Of a stretch of DNA of 64,000 nucleotides, positions 1 through 10,316 are shown piece after piece; the first letter of the stretch is position 1, and each line of letters starts with the position of its first letter. The notes under the pieces are model-generated. The model made no database searches and had not been told where the DNA came from. It worked only from the letters and a program-made list of their open reading frames with translations. Where the stretch lies: the NCBI GenBank assembly GCA_025602905.1, contig JAHLKI010000028.1:62001-126000 (forward strand), given 5' to 3'. The position numbers and the translations under genes were made by a program. This DNA comes from Phlyctochytrium arcticum. Its lineage: Eukaryota; Chytridiomycota; Chytridiomycetes; Chytridiales; Chytridiaceae.

Positions 1-694
1 AATGTCTCCATCAGGAGCAGGTGTTGAGATTTAGCCTGTGATAACATTAGGGAGGGTAAGGGGACGATAACATCACTAGTCATGTTGCGTACCCTTTGAT
101 ACTTGCGGAGGACCTCACGCATATGATCACTATATTGGCGATTGACTGCAGGCCGCTTCCGTGTCAAACCTTGGGCCCGGGCAGCAAGTTATCGAGATCA
201 CTTACCAATCAAGCCCCCACTTCCATCTTCAATCATGTAATCCAAGAAACAATTCTTTGAATGTGAGTAATGGCGCGAGAAGGGTTGTAAACTGAACTGT
301 CGATGCATAAAGATGACGGCGTAGCCTTTCTCGAGAAACACTTCAGCAGAGGTCGCCCCACGGGTTCCGGCACTGAAATTGTCGACAAATCGTACGGTAT
401 TCTCTTCTAATGGAACGGTAGTGCCGCCGGACTAATGAAGATTCAAGGATTAGTATACAGTACCGCTCCAGACCAAAGACAAACAAACCTCCCCACCGTG
501 ACTAGTACGACCCTCCGTCCTTCTGCCGCATGTCGTTTGATGAATTCATCGACTCGTTTCCCCGCACTGTCCAGGGATGCAGGCGGTTTGACAGTTTCGA
601 AATATTCTTCCCATCCAATCCCCGGGGCACTGACAGGCCCGCCAGGAACGATAGGCTCTATCTCGATCGCCGGGAAGGCGGGGTTGGTAGTCAT
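1..694 (-). CDS. CAB2: Phosphopantothenate-cysteine ligase (partial, 3' end off the window)
   Basis: Coenzyme A biosynthesis enzyme joining 4'-phosphopantothenate to cysteine. The start ATG is at 694-692. Exon 1 (694-497) ends in VVLVT and splices over a 65-nt intron (496-432, donor GTGGGG, acceptor CATTAG) into [20 protein letters not shown], then [20 protein letters not shown]. This glycine-rich TSGGT...VRF(V/I)DNFS(A/S)GTRG nucleotide-binding block is the family signature. Further exon sequence ([16 protein letters not shown], then [11 protein letters not shown]) follows a second intron starting near 223, and the gene runs off the left edge. The fungal/animal enzyme is a free-standing synthetase without the decarboxylase half, and the N-terminus seen here fits that. 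The family call is firm; the second intron's exact acceptor is uncertain. Confidence 0.87.
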
Positions 695-897
695 TAGGTA
701 TTGGTGAGGACTCGGGAGAGGAAAGACACTGAGATCTCAACAAAAGTCAAGGATTTGGGTCAACGATGGACGCGGCGGGTGCCACCAGGTTGTTGGCTTT
801 CACATTTCGATGACACACCGAGTCTGCGAGCAAGTCGGAGCAACTTGGCAGATCGACCCTCTTCAGCATCGTACTTGAGCACGCCCCCCCAAGTTCA

Positions 898-1272
898 ATG
901 TCGGCCCCGTCCCCACCTGCAGATACCCTGCTCAACCGTCTGGCTGCTCGTCGACCGCCATCCCTTTCAACGGGCCACAGCTCTGCGCCAAATCCAGACT
1001 CAGAATCATCACCGTCCGACTCGGATTACTCAGACTACTCAGACTATGAGGACGACGAAGGCCACCATCCGGACTCGACGCAAATGCTCGTAATGCTTGT
1101 GCCAGTTGTCATCCCTATGCTGGCCAAAATGTTGGGACGCTTTGGTATGGAACCTTGGCTCTATCTGACACCAATCGAGACCGGAGCGCCTAATCATTTT
1201 ATCTTTTTTGTCTATATAGTCACAATCACCATGATGCGAAAATACTTTAGCCTGAACTGGTACTCAACATGA
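898..1272 (+). CDS. Small acidic protein with one C-terminal membrane helix
   Basis: I do not recognise the family with certainty. The ATG at 898 opens a hydrophilic N-terminus rich in Ser/Pro, then an acidic run with repeated SDYSDY units (about residues 38-55), then one hydrophobic helix (MLVMLVPVVIPMLAKMLGRF). A canonical 75-nt intron (1145-1219, GTATGG...TATATAG) can be removed without changing frame; the spliced end reads GRFVTITMMRKYF and stops at 1270-1272. An acidic cytosolic head with a C-terminal anchor followed by basic residues resembles small mitochondrial outer-membrane biogenesis factors such as Mim2, but this is architecture only. It is transcribed away from the ligase gene, sharing a 203-bp upstream region. 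Confidence 0.5.
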   Translation: MSAPSPPADTLLNRLAARRPPSLSTGHSSAPNPDSESSPSDSDYSDYSDYEDDEGHHPDSTQMLVMLVPVVIPMLAKMLGRFGMEPWLYLTPIETGAPNHFIFFVYIVTITMMRKYFSLNWYST

Positions 1273-1619
1273 GGGAAGAACGAAGCGGCCCCTTTTCGTA
1301 GTTCATCATGGGCATTTATGTGAAATCAGAGATGCCCTCATATACCCCATTAGACGTGACAAAACCAAGCAGCAAGCATATCTTATAGTCCTTGGCGCTG
1401 AACATTGGCTGTATAGCGGGTGTTTTCCCCGTCTTTCTTACTATTTAACCGTATGGAGCGGAACACTGTACATATCTCTTTGTAATAGACGAAGCCTTCT
1501 AGTTTTCATATCGAAGAAGGCAGATTCAGATCCTGGATCTCAGGATTTCTCGCTTGGTCATTCCACTGAAAGTTAGAAAAGCAAGAGTTGACTTTCAACA
1601 CTTTGTAGGAGAAGTATCT
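1273..1619. other. Intergenic, nothing recognised
   Basis: AT-richer stretch with no coding potential that I can support on either strand. It lies between the end of the small membrane protein gene and the 3' end of the protease pseudogene, so it probably holds two convergent 3' UTRs. Confidence 0.5.
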
Positions 1620-4180
1620 TTAATCGTACAACTGTCGCCATTTTTGCGAATCCCGCCAACTTGGCATATCAAAAGAGACTGAGCAACAGCAGTATATTTT
1701 ATTAAATAATGATATTTGCGAGATGGGCCGTCTGTTAATGTTGATCCATTCGCCTTTCAGTCCGGGATGAAGATGCAGGTCAGACAACGGTGGATAAGCT
1801 CGAACTTTTTGCATCACAACGTCGATCGGCGTTACGTATGTGATGTCCGAGCTCGCAGTCATGCCCGCCCCGCCAGTAAGAAGACCGCCGACACGGCCGC
1901 GGCCATCCACAACAATGGAGCCGGAGTCGCCGCTGTCGGAAAAGGCGCCGGAATGATTGTCATAGGGAAGGATAGGCCATTCCTTTGACCTCTGTTCCGC
2001 GAATAGGGGCTTTCCCGAGACTTCATGGCTGTATCCGCGGGTATATGAGCAGACACTGTTCGCAAGACCTACGGTCACCCCTGTCTTGTGCCCGTTTTTG
2101 ATAACTGGCAAACACGGATCGCCGTGCTGATTGCGCAATGGGGGGTTGCGCAGCTCGGCAAAGGGGATGGTGCCCCGAATCCAGCAGAGTTCCTTGGGGG
2201 GTAAGGAGTCTGGCGGCCCTGGGCGGCATTGGCCGTGGCCTTGGGTGCCTTCCCACCTCCGGTACGGGGGTCTGGGGTATCCGATGAGGAGCCGCTCGGT
2301 TTTTCACCGCTAACGAAGGTGATTCGCCCGTCGTTGTTGCGAGATAGTTGGGCCAGAAAGTCCGATCCTAGAGCCTGAAGGGCAGCGAGGGAGAGGGGTT
2401 GGTCGACCCTGTTGAGGGGAGACGTGAATAGGGCCGTGGCGAGGCTGGTCCAAAATTTCCCACCGCGGTATAAACCGTCCCGGAAATACCCCGTCAATTC
2501 TGCGAGGGGTGGGGCCTCACCATTCAGGGCTAAGCCTGACGCCAGCTTGTTGATCTGGGCGGAATAATCGGAGTAATTCCGGCACCTGATGGTCCGAAGC
2601 TTGGCAAGAATGCCCTCGCTAGGATTGCGTTCTTGGAATTGGCGTTTGAGCTGGCTCTCAAAGCCGGCTCTGGTGGTGGGGCGGGTACGGTCGTCTAGTG
2701 ACGTGTACCATGACTTGGCCGCATCCTTAAGGTAGCGACCAATGTATGCGACGTATTCACGGCCGATCCGCTTGGAACCGGTAATCCCCGTGCCTGGATG
2801 GTCCAGGAAGTCGTAGTGAGCCGAGAGGAAATCCCGGATCTTCTCCGGGGTGTTTCCTCCTTTGACCCCGAGTACACGGCTGCTTTATGCAGGGCTCTGT
2901 ACTCCAAGCTGTCAAAAGCATCGCCTTTGGACTTGGGGAGCGGCCGCTGCGCAACGGAGGCATTGGCCCCCGCCAGCTGAGCCTCTAGGTTACTCCATCC
3001 GCATCGAAAACGTCTCCAAGGCAGGGTGCAAGGGGTATGCGTCAGTCATCCAGGGAATAAACTCGTGTACAGGACTATGCATATTTTTCCAATGAAACGG
3101 CAACTCATTGGCTGAATCGGGAAACCGCTTGTCCAACCACTTTCGACCCATATTGCATCTGCCTGTTGGATCGGTTTGACTGGATAGACCTTCTTCCGTG
3201 GCGCATACTTTGGAGGATCCCGTCCTTGCGCCTGCAATGGGAGTTCGTCCGGCTGCAATGCCCGCCCGAGTTTCCGCTCCATTTCCGTCCTCCAAACGGA
3301 TTGCAATGCCGTCCCGTACTTTTCGAGATATGCCATATTCCGGACTGGCACGGCCAGGCCAAGGTCCACATCATTATATCGTCCTTCAGATGGATGCCGT
3401 CCAGTTCAAAAAGGAGGCGTGGCTGCTCAGTAAGGATCCGAGGCGGTACGTAAAAACGAACATTTGTGACGACAGAGTTGATTGTTGGAAGCTGTGACCA
3501 CATGACGAGCGGTCAAGGCGTATATCTTCTCCGGTTGGGAACTGCTTCCCAAGACTAGTCCCAGGGTGCCTGCTGTATAAGGTCTGTTGCAAGCAGTGAT
3601 AGACAGCCCAAGGGAGACCGCAAAGGGCTCGCGAACAGCAGCGGTGGGATCAGAGGTCAGGCTGGGTTCAAGGAGTCTGGGACCGACGGAGCAGAAAACT
3701 TTGGATTCGCGAATCTCAACAACCACATCCGACAGGTCCGCGTCCCGGGATGTTATCAAAATGTTTCGACACGCAACTACAGCTATTCGACCGGCCTCAA
3801 AAGACAGTGAGCCAGGCAGTACGCCGATCCAGAGAATCACTGGAGCGTCCTTCTCTCCGGTGGCACCAATCCGAACGACATCGGTACTAGTCCAGGCGAT
3901 ATTCTCCCGCTCTAGCAGGGAGTGAATCCTAAACGCGAGTTTGTCTTCCTACACCGATGCAATAGCATGATTGCCTACAGCTCGAAGGGTTTTAAGGACG
4001 CGGTAACCTTCTGGTCCAATCTTCAGTTCAAGCGATATTCCAGTGACTGGTACATTCGTGCTGAGTATATATTGTAAGACCCGCAAAGTTCCCACACTAT
4101 TATTGATAGAAACTCCGCTCGAGTACTACGAAATGGTTCAAATGGGCCCGTCGAACTCCATTTTACTGCTCCAAGGATGT
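1620..4180 (-). pseudogene. Decayed trypsin-like serine protease gene, interrupted by a gag remnant
   Basis: Two halves of one S1-fold protease read on the minus strand. The N-terminal half (about 4130-3430) carries VPVTGISLELKIGPEGYR, WTSTDVVRIGATG and the catalytic-His motif ALTARHVV. The C-terminal half (about 2205-1740) carries NQHGDPCLPVIKNG, the catalytic-Ser motif SDSGDSGSIVVDG and GRVGGLLTGGAG. This matches a large uncharacterised fungal family best known from Agaricomycetes. The gene is broken. A TAG at 3951-3949 sits where the family has a Trp (ASV-stop-EDKLAF), the N-terminal frame shifts near 4110, and the middle is replaced by about 1.3 kb of retrotransposon gag. The last codons in frame (1740-1620) no longer resemble the family. 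The family assignment is from memory of conserved motifs. Confidence 0.8.
2205..3490 (-). mobile_element. LTR-retrotransposon gag remnant inserted in the protease gene
   Basis: Between the protease halves, the minus strand encodes a gag-like capsid segment: GREYVAYIGRYLKDAAKSWY, then LKRQFQERNPSEGILAKLRT, then QINKLASGLALNGEAPPLAE and LTGYFRDGLYRGG. W-Y...F...L...F is the retrotransposon-gag (Ty3-like) pattern. Frameshifts break it: one near 2860 joins the SKGDAFDSLEYRALHKAAVYSG frame to the GNTPEKIRDFLSAHYDFLDH frame. Further out (3000-3490) another frame reads NMAYLEKYGTALQSVWRTEM, possibly the gag N-terminus, less certain. No protease, reverse transcriptase or integrase and no clear LTR pair are visible. 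The right junction (near 2205) passes directly into protease codons (TIPFAELRNPPLRNQHGD). GC content is higher than in the flanks. Confidence 0.65.
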
Positions 4181-4655
4181 ACCAGCTTATGACGATGAGG
4201 ACAGATCTTTTTGTTGATTGTTGTGGCTAAACGTTCCGTCAAGGAATTGACAAGGATGGCCAATGGGCCACAACTTCCACAGCATGCTGAGGACAGAGGA
4301 CCTCCCCGCAGCATGGCCCGGTCGCTCGGGTTTCAGATGGTTTTACGCGAACCCTCCAAGAAAGTAGCGAGCCTGATGTAGATGCCATTGAAATTGTTGA
4401 TTTGGGTATCATTTATGTGTTCTTGGGATCGTATATAGGAACTTTGTCATCCCCCAATGAATGAAAACTCTGAAAGTTTAAAAAAAATTCGATTGTTGTG
4501 AGGGTGCGGTGCTTCCCCTGCTCCAAAGCCTTGTGTTGTGGAGTGTTCCAAAAACCGCGGCTGAGCCATTTTCGTATTTAACACTTGGCCCCCATTGCCA
4601 TTTCCCTTACTCCTCAACCATACCCAAATTCTACAACGTACTGATACTTACAATT
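3952..4655. other. Mostly intergenic; 5' remnant of the protease pseudogene
   Basis: The minus-strand protease N-terminus can be followed only to about 4130-4180. Beyond that, up to the secreted-protein gene, I see no coding sequence. An A-run near 4480 and a TATTTAA-like element near 4575 precede the 4656 start and may belong to that gene's promoter. Confidence 0.4.
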
Positions 4656-5208
4656 ATGCGATCTCTCAGTATTGCCCTCATCCTCAGCGTATCGGCAGCT
4701 CTTTTGGCATCATCATCAGCAAGCGGAGCGTCCGTCGCGCGTCGGCAGCAGCAGGAATCAGAACAAAAGATGATTAAGTGTATCGGCGATTATTGCGGAT
4801 GTTTCAGTGGATACTGTTGGAAAAAGGTTTGATCTGTAGATTTGGTTCATGTCCGAAACGGATTGAACTACTACTCCTCAAATCCAAAATAACTAACATC
4901 GCGTTCAGTCTGCCGAAACCAATTTTGATTATGCCCCAAGTACATTCTGTACCAACGACACTGACTGCCTACTTGGCTGCTCCATCAAATCCGGAGAGAC
5001 CATTACACCTTTTGACCAACCCATAGAGTCCGGCCCGGCCATTGGCCGCTGTTACATCCGAGATTTGTCCATCAACCCCCCAGAAATTGAGATTGGCCCA
5101 GACTGCACATCAGACAAACAGTGCTTTACCTACAAGCGGTACATGAACGACAAGCGGCGCCGGTCCATGTACGGCGATTTGACGATCGCCCAGTTTGTGG
5201 ATGTTTAA
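4656..5208 (+). CDS. Small secreted cysteine-rich protein
   Basis: No family recognised. The first ATG (4656) begins a clear signal peptide (MRSLSIALILSVSAALLASS, cleavage after SASG or thereabouts) followed by a dibasic RR that could be a propeptide site. Exon 1 ends ...YCGCFSGYCWKK; an 82-nt intron (4827-4908, donor GTTTGA, branch AACTAAC, acceptor TTCAG) leads to exon 2 (4909-5208), ending QFVDV. About ten cysteines in the mature part (CIGDYCGC, YCW, FCTNDTDCLLGC, GRCYI, DCTSDKQCF) suggest a disulfide-rich extracellular protein of about 157 residues before processing. The CxxDxxC spacing recalls small secreted fungal effector-like or inhibitor proteins, but no function should be assumed. 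A CAATTA context surrounds the start; no other in-frame ATG gives a signal peptide as good. Confidence 0.7.
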
Positions 5209-5663
5209 GATCCAGTAACGCACTAGATGTGTCTCATATGTCAGAACAAACAGTATTATTCCTCTTTTCTCCCCACCACCACACATCCGTGTTTGATTCC
5301 CCGTGTCTACCTTAGTACCATACCTTCCAGCAAAGTCTCATCATCAGTCGTATATAGTTCTTATTCGTAGAAAGACGTTCAATTGCTCGGCCATTTGCTA
5401 ATTATCCTTTATCCTTGGAAATACAATAAAGTAACAGACTTACAATGGATTCCCCTTTTTTTACTTTACCAAATGAGAATGAATTTCCGTTCATTCTGTA
5501 TACGGTATACTATTCAGGATCAAGGTTGATGCCAAAAGTCATCAACTGAGCCCTAACTCGATTTGTAATTGGGAGAAGCGACTCTTGACCTGATTCTTGA
5601 CTCTCTTGACCCATTTACCCATTCTATTCACCAACTGTTAACTCTTACCCAAAAGAAAAGATT
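5209..5663. other. Intergenic, nothing recognised
   Basis: Holds the 3' flank of the secreted-protein gene (AATAAA-like AATACAATAAAG near 5419) and the promoter of CFD1. No coding potential or RNA gene found. Confidence 0.5.
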
Positions 5664-6806
5664 ATGGTCATGGAAACCTCCTCCCACAACCTCTCCCAAA
5701 TCCGGCACACGGTCCTCATTCTCTCCGGCAAAGGCGGGGTCGGAAAGTCCACAGTGACCACCCAACTAGCATTGACTTTAGCCGACCAAGGCTACAAAGT
5801 CGGAGTCCTCGATGTTGATCTCACAGGGCCTAGTCTGCCCAGAATGTTTGGGTTGGTGGATGCCCAAGTTCACCAGGCTTCAAGCGGGTAAAGAGTTCAT
5901 TGATGATACTTTTTGGGTTTTATTTATACTCATGATTTGATTAGATGGATCCCAGTTTATACGGATGAGAGTAGAAGGTTGGGACTCATGTCTTTGGGCT
6001 TCTTGATGCCAAATAAGGATGATGCAGTTGTTTGGCGAGGTCCCAAGAAAACAGGTAAGGCAGTTCATAGTCATCTTTGAAGTGTTCGAAAGTCGCTAAT
6101 GATGATGGTTGTACAGCAATGATTCGCCAGTTTCTTGAAGACGTCGCATGGGGAGAACTAGATTATCTCCTGATTGACACGCCGCCCGGTACATCCGATG
6201 AGCACATTTCGGTCGTAGAAACCCTCCTCAAACGGCCTGCACCCTCCACCTCAAGTCCAGATAGGCCATGGAAACCCATTACGGGGGCGGTCGTTGTGAC
6301 GACTCCTCAAGCAGTGTCGGTTGCGGATGTACGCAAAGAATTGAACTTTTGTAAACGGACGGGTGTGCCGGTACTCGGAGTCGTGGAGAATATGAGCGGG
6401 TTTATTTGTCCACATTGTGCGGTATGTTTTTGGAACATCAAGTGACTGGCTTTGGTAGCATTATACTCACTTTTTGTTTTTTTGGTGTATGTAGGATTGC
6501 ACCGATATTTTCAGTTCTGGAGGGGGAGAGAAAATGGCTCAAGATTTCGGAGTAGGGTTCCTGGGCCGCGTGCCAATAGATCCAACGTTGACTACCTTGA
6601 TTGAGGCGCCGGCCGTCGTACCGCAAGAGGAATCCACGAACCCATCGGATACCCCAGAAATGACAGATAAGCCCAAGGAATCAACTACAAAGGGCGGATA
6701 TGTACACCGATTCAAGGAAAGCAAGCTTTACCCAGTATTTTGCGATGTCACGACCAAAGTCATTAGCGCATGTGAAGGCTCTGCTCCCACCACCATTTCA
6801 GAATAG
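5664..6806 (+). CDS. CFD1: Cytosolic Fe-S cluster assembly P-loop ATPase (Cfd1/NUBP2)
   Basis: Scaffold ATPase of the cytosolic iron-sulfur assembly (CIA) machinery, which works as a complex with Nbp35. Exons 5664-5887, 5945-6054, 6117-6421 and 6495-6806 join in frame. The protein shows the deviant Walker A motif [16 protein letters not shown] near residue 20, [15 protein letters not shown], the Mrp/NBP35 motif [15 protein letters not shown], and C-terminal cluster-binding cysteines in the context [18 protein letters not shown]. It lacks the N-terminal four-Cys ferredoxin-like extension of Nbp35, which fixes it as the Cfd1/NUBP2 type. Odd point: a low-complexity insert ([20 protein letters not shown]) near the C-terminus. 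Start: the ATG at 5664 and a second one two codons on are both possible. All introns have good GT-AG ends. Confidence 0.93.
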
Positions 6807-6888
6807 AACAAGAGTGTCCCAATTTTTTTTTATTGTTTATCTAGCATGTACATACATTTACAAAGTGTTCCCACATAATAAAAGTCTT

Positions 6889-8051
6889 TTACAGTTTGGG
6901 GAAAACAGGAGTCTTTTTGCTCATGGACGCTTTGACTGCGATGGGCAAATCTTGCGTGTTGGTCATGACCGAGTTCCACATGCCGACATAATGGAGTGAT
7001 TCTTTAACAGAATGGTCCCGTGCGTGATTTAGAATGTGTTTGGTGCTCAAGGCAGCAACGGGGGACTTTGCGGCAATGATTTTGGCAGTCTTGAGTGCTT
7101 CGTCTGGCAAACACGATAGATAAGTACAACTTGGGACGGAGAAAAATAACTATGGAACGTACCAAGCAGGCTTTCCCGGGGCAGAATCTTGCTAAAGAGT
7201 CCAAATTGGAGACCTTCGGCGGCAGGAACGTTGCGTGCGGTGAATGCAATTTCGCGGACCCAACTTTCATTGCCCACTGCACATTGCCATCAGAACTGTG
7301 AGCAATTCGTCTACTAGCCATAAGACATACCAATTTTGCCGATGCGTTGTAACGTTCCAACGTCGGCTGCGAGTCCGATATCAATCTCTTTGATGGAGAA
7401 GAACGCGTCGGAACTGGCATATCGAATATCGCACGCGGTAATCAGATCCACGCCTGTTTTGGAAGTGGTGTTCAATGCTTGACGTTATACCAACACTCAA
7501 AGTAAACATGGCATACCTGCCCCAATACAAGCGCCGTGGACGGCTGAAATCACGGGTTTGTAGCAATCTTCAATGGCCGTAAAGGCATTCTGCATCATGG
7601 TGACCAGATTCATAAACTTGAGGGCTTCCCGAGCGGGATCTTTGGGGCCGCTCGACGAGCCCGTCAGAACCGGTGCAAAGGACATGACTATGTTCAAGGG
7701 AGATAATCAGACTCTGATGGCTCGTTGCTCTAAAGCAGAGATTTCCCACGACATACGGTCTAATCCAGCGGTAAAGATGCGGCACTCGCCCCCGGAAATC
7801 ACCACGCAGCGAACATTAGAGTCTTGACGAACAATTTCAAAGACTTGTCGAAATTCTTCCCAGAATCTATTGATCAAGTATATAGAGTTAATGACTGAGT
7901 GTTGGACCATTCACGAGAGAACGTACTCCATGGGCATGTTGTTGAGCTCTGCGGGGCGGTTGAGGGCAACATGAAGGACATGGTCGCTGGCAAAGGACGC
8001 CTTGACGGTCGTGAAAGCCGAGTAGGGTTTGAGCAGATCGTCGGCGGCCAT
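6889..8051 (-). CDS. ECH1: Enoyl-CoA hydratase/isomerase family protein, dienoyl-CoA isomerase type
   Basis: Crotonase-fold enzyme, most like delta3,5-delta2,4-dienoyl-CoA isomerase, an auxiliary enzyme for oxidising unsaturated fatty acids. Six exons: 8051-7927, 7866-7757, 7687-7517, 7453-7331, 7276-7163 and 7103-6889, all GT-AG and in frame. Landmarks: HVLHVALNRPAELNNM (CoA pocket), FTAGLDLMSF (oxyanion loop 1), KPVISAVHGACIGAGVDLIT (oxyanion loop 2), then CDIRYASSDAFFSIKEIDIG with an acidic pair (E and D) where ECH1-type isomerases keep their catalytic acids, and ADVGTLQRI. The extreme C-terminus is PKL, a weak but accepted variant of the peroxisomal PTS1 tripeptide; no obvious mitochondrial presequence is seen. 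The PTS1 role is inferred. Family call strong; isomerase versus hydratase slightly less so. Confidence 0.88.
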
Positions 8052-8445
8052 TATAGTCTTTTGTCGAGATTGTGGGGAAAAGTTGCCCAGGGCAAAATTT
8101 CTACTAGTGACACACCGCGTGAGGGATCAACATTCTGCTGGCCCTGCCCTCGTGAGATTCTCGAGCCGAAACTCAAACGGAACAACCAGCGCAGCAACAG
8201 CAAGGAACAAACCACCAGGAACCAAAATCGTGTGAGAATTCCAACATACTTTTTCATTCCATACAGACGGCTCATCGAGTATACTACCGAGTATCTTGGG
8301 GTTTGATGATAGTTTATTCTGCTGGGCGGAAGATGAGGGATTCTCTGTAACTTATGCACAAATGTACATCTATGGCCTACTTTCAACTATGTAGTAGCTG
8401 ACAATACGCTGGATATACTACGTTCAGAAGCTATGCGAAAGAAAT
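8052..8445. other. Intergenic between two minus-strand genes
   Basis: Contains the promoter of the isomerase gene and the 3' flank of the membrane-protein gene. No coding potential or RNA gene that I can support. Confidence 0.45.
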
Positions 8446-9189
8446 TCAGCGTCGTTGCTTTCCCGAGCGATAGCCTCCTTCCCAGCAGCCCATGCAAATA
8501 GCAATCCACACTATGGCAATCCAGCAAATAGTTGCACCCGCACTGGTTCGCCGTAGCGATGCCTCATTTGCCGCCGCTGAACCTGCCTTTTGCTCCACCG
8601 TATATGCCGAATACTGTCCAATATGGGCCGCAGAGTCCAACACGGGTAAAGGAAGAAGGAGGAAAACAGCAGTGATGTGGAGCACGATCAGCTGTAAGGG
8701 AGATACATGAATGAACAACTAATGTATATTCATGCCAGAGAAGGGACTTACCTTGAACACATTTCCGACAATCACACAGATGATCCAAAAAAGTCCAGCA
8801 TCCTCCTGCTCCGACACGGCTTTGACCACCGCATGAGGACTGCTGAAGCCAGAAGGAAGAGCTTTCATCCCACTACCTCTCCGCTCCAAATCTTTGGCCA
8901 AATTATGAGAACTGTTTGGTCGGGATCGCAACCCCCACCCGCGCTGTGCTTGCTTGATGACCCACTCTTGCAACCGCTTTTGCATCCACCAGCTCCATGC
9001 CGAGTAGAGCACACCCAGGCACTGAAGCGCCACTATTCCGAATAATATCCATAGTAAAGTGGATGAGGGTGCAAATGAGGATTTGGATGAGGCGGGTGCG
9101 GAATACAATGAGTTGGTTGATGAAGGGTGCTTTATGATGGCCAAAAGGAAGAGGCCTAGCTCGATGGGTATCAAGTAGTGCGTTCTCAT
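8446..9189 (-). CDS. Multi-pass membrane protein of unknown function
   Basis: Family not recognised. Two exons (9189-8752 and 8691-8446) are joined over a 60-nt intron with textbook ends (GTAAGT...CTTACAG), giving about 227 residues. Hydrophobic segments: an N-terminal one (LIPIELGLFLLAII), STLLWILFGIVALQCLGVLYSAW, GLFWIICVIVGNVFKLIVLH running into ITAVFLLLPLPVL across the splice site, and a C-terminal one (ICWIAIVWIAICMGCW) before a basic tail (YRSGKQRR). Four to five transmembrane helices with a basic loop (MQKRLQEW...RSRPN...ERR) between the second and third. The in-frame splice and consistent topology support a real gene. No catalytic motif or binding residue is apparent. Confidence 0.65.
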
Positions 9190-10316
9190 GCTTCTCTAAG
9201 CCAGCTTTTTCTTACAACTTCCAACTGTTTTCTCAACACTCCCCGTTTCCCTGCTTCCTTCGCTTGGATTTCAAGCTTCAACTCAAAACTCCGCAAGTAC
9301 TGCGCGCAATTACGTACAGCTCCATTTGTCTGAATGTGGTCTGATGGAAATTTGACATTCCCACAATTTCCCAGCGATTTCCCAGAGTCCCAGACCCTGT
9401 CTCAGACCAGTTTCTTTGGTAGTTTTCTAACATCAATGAGTGTTCAATCTATGCTACAGAGTCGGGTTTATTTAGTTGAATATTGCCAGAATCATCATTT
9501 CCGTCGGGCGGCGCAAATTCTCTCCCTTTCTTACCTTCACTTTCTCTGCCCACCATCTCTTCACGCACTCCATACTCACGGAGGGTTATAGAATGATTTG
9601 ACTAGACCGTTGTTGGAATTCCCTCAACAATCCAGTGTGATATCAATACACTGCTCATTCGGCGTTGACTTATTCAGTTCTTGGAAAACATGAGCATCCA
9701 TACAACCCGTCTCCATTTGTCTGGTGCCAAAATACGCATACATATCCATAATAAGTAGAAAGTCTGTGAAGAAAGCACTATTTTAAACACCAGGAATGGG
9801 TTTAAAATTTTAATCCTGAAGGAATGTACAACAAAACTATGAATATCGGGACTTTGTCGTCCTTTAGTGCTTCTGCGTTGCCGTAGACGAGGAGGTCGCG
9901 AGCATCAACCGTCCCCAAGGCGTTGGCGCACTTCCCCTTCACGGCAACGCACAAGTCGTCCCGGAGTCGTCCACATTCGCGTCTCCAGCAAGTGCAACCG
10001 AAGTACCAGTGAGTAGTATATCGCATATCGCCGTTGGCGTAAAACACCGGTCCTTATCCAGACTTGCTGCGCAAATGGTCACGTGAATCCCAACGTCAGC
10101 TGGAATCCGGCAGGCCTGCAATATGGGTGGCCGAAACGACTCCAGCAAGCAGATAAATTAACGACTGCCAAATTGTGCAAACGGGCAGTAGCTGAGGCCG
10201 AGTGTTAGGATCAGAAGCAGTCAAAAGTCATATTGTGTTTTCCGCCGGTTTATACACGGTCCTTCCTCGGACCACGCATTTCTTGGCGTTCGGTGCTTTG
10301 AACCGCCGCCGCCAAG
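9190..10316. other. Gene-poor spacer; weak minus-strand ORFs only
   Basis: Two overlapping minus-strand reading frames (10148-9939 and 10047-9802) hold a few cysteines. A stretch reading LIYLLAGVVSATHIAGLP on the minus strand near 10160-10100 resembles a signal peptide, but it has no in-frame ATG and hits a stop. I could not splice these into a credible gene. The right end (10200-10316) is the promoter and 5' UTR of the deubiquitinase gene. Confidence 0.4.

Noticed and set aside
9802..10148. Possible secreted Cys-containing protein on the minus strand
   Set aside because: The signal-peptide-like segment has no in-frame ATG, and the two ORFs could not be joined by credible splice sites.
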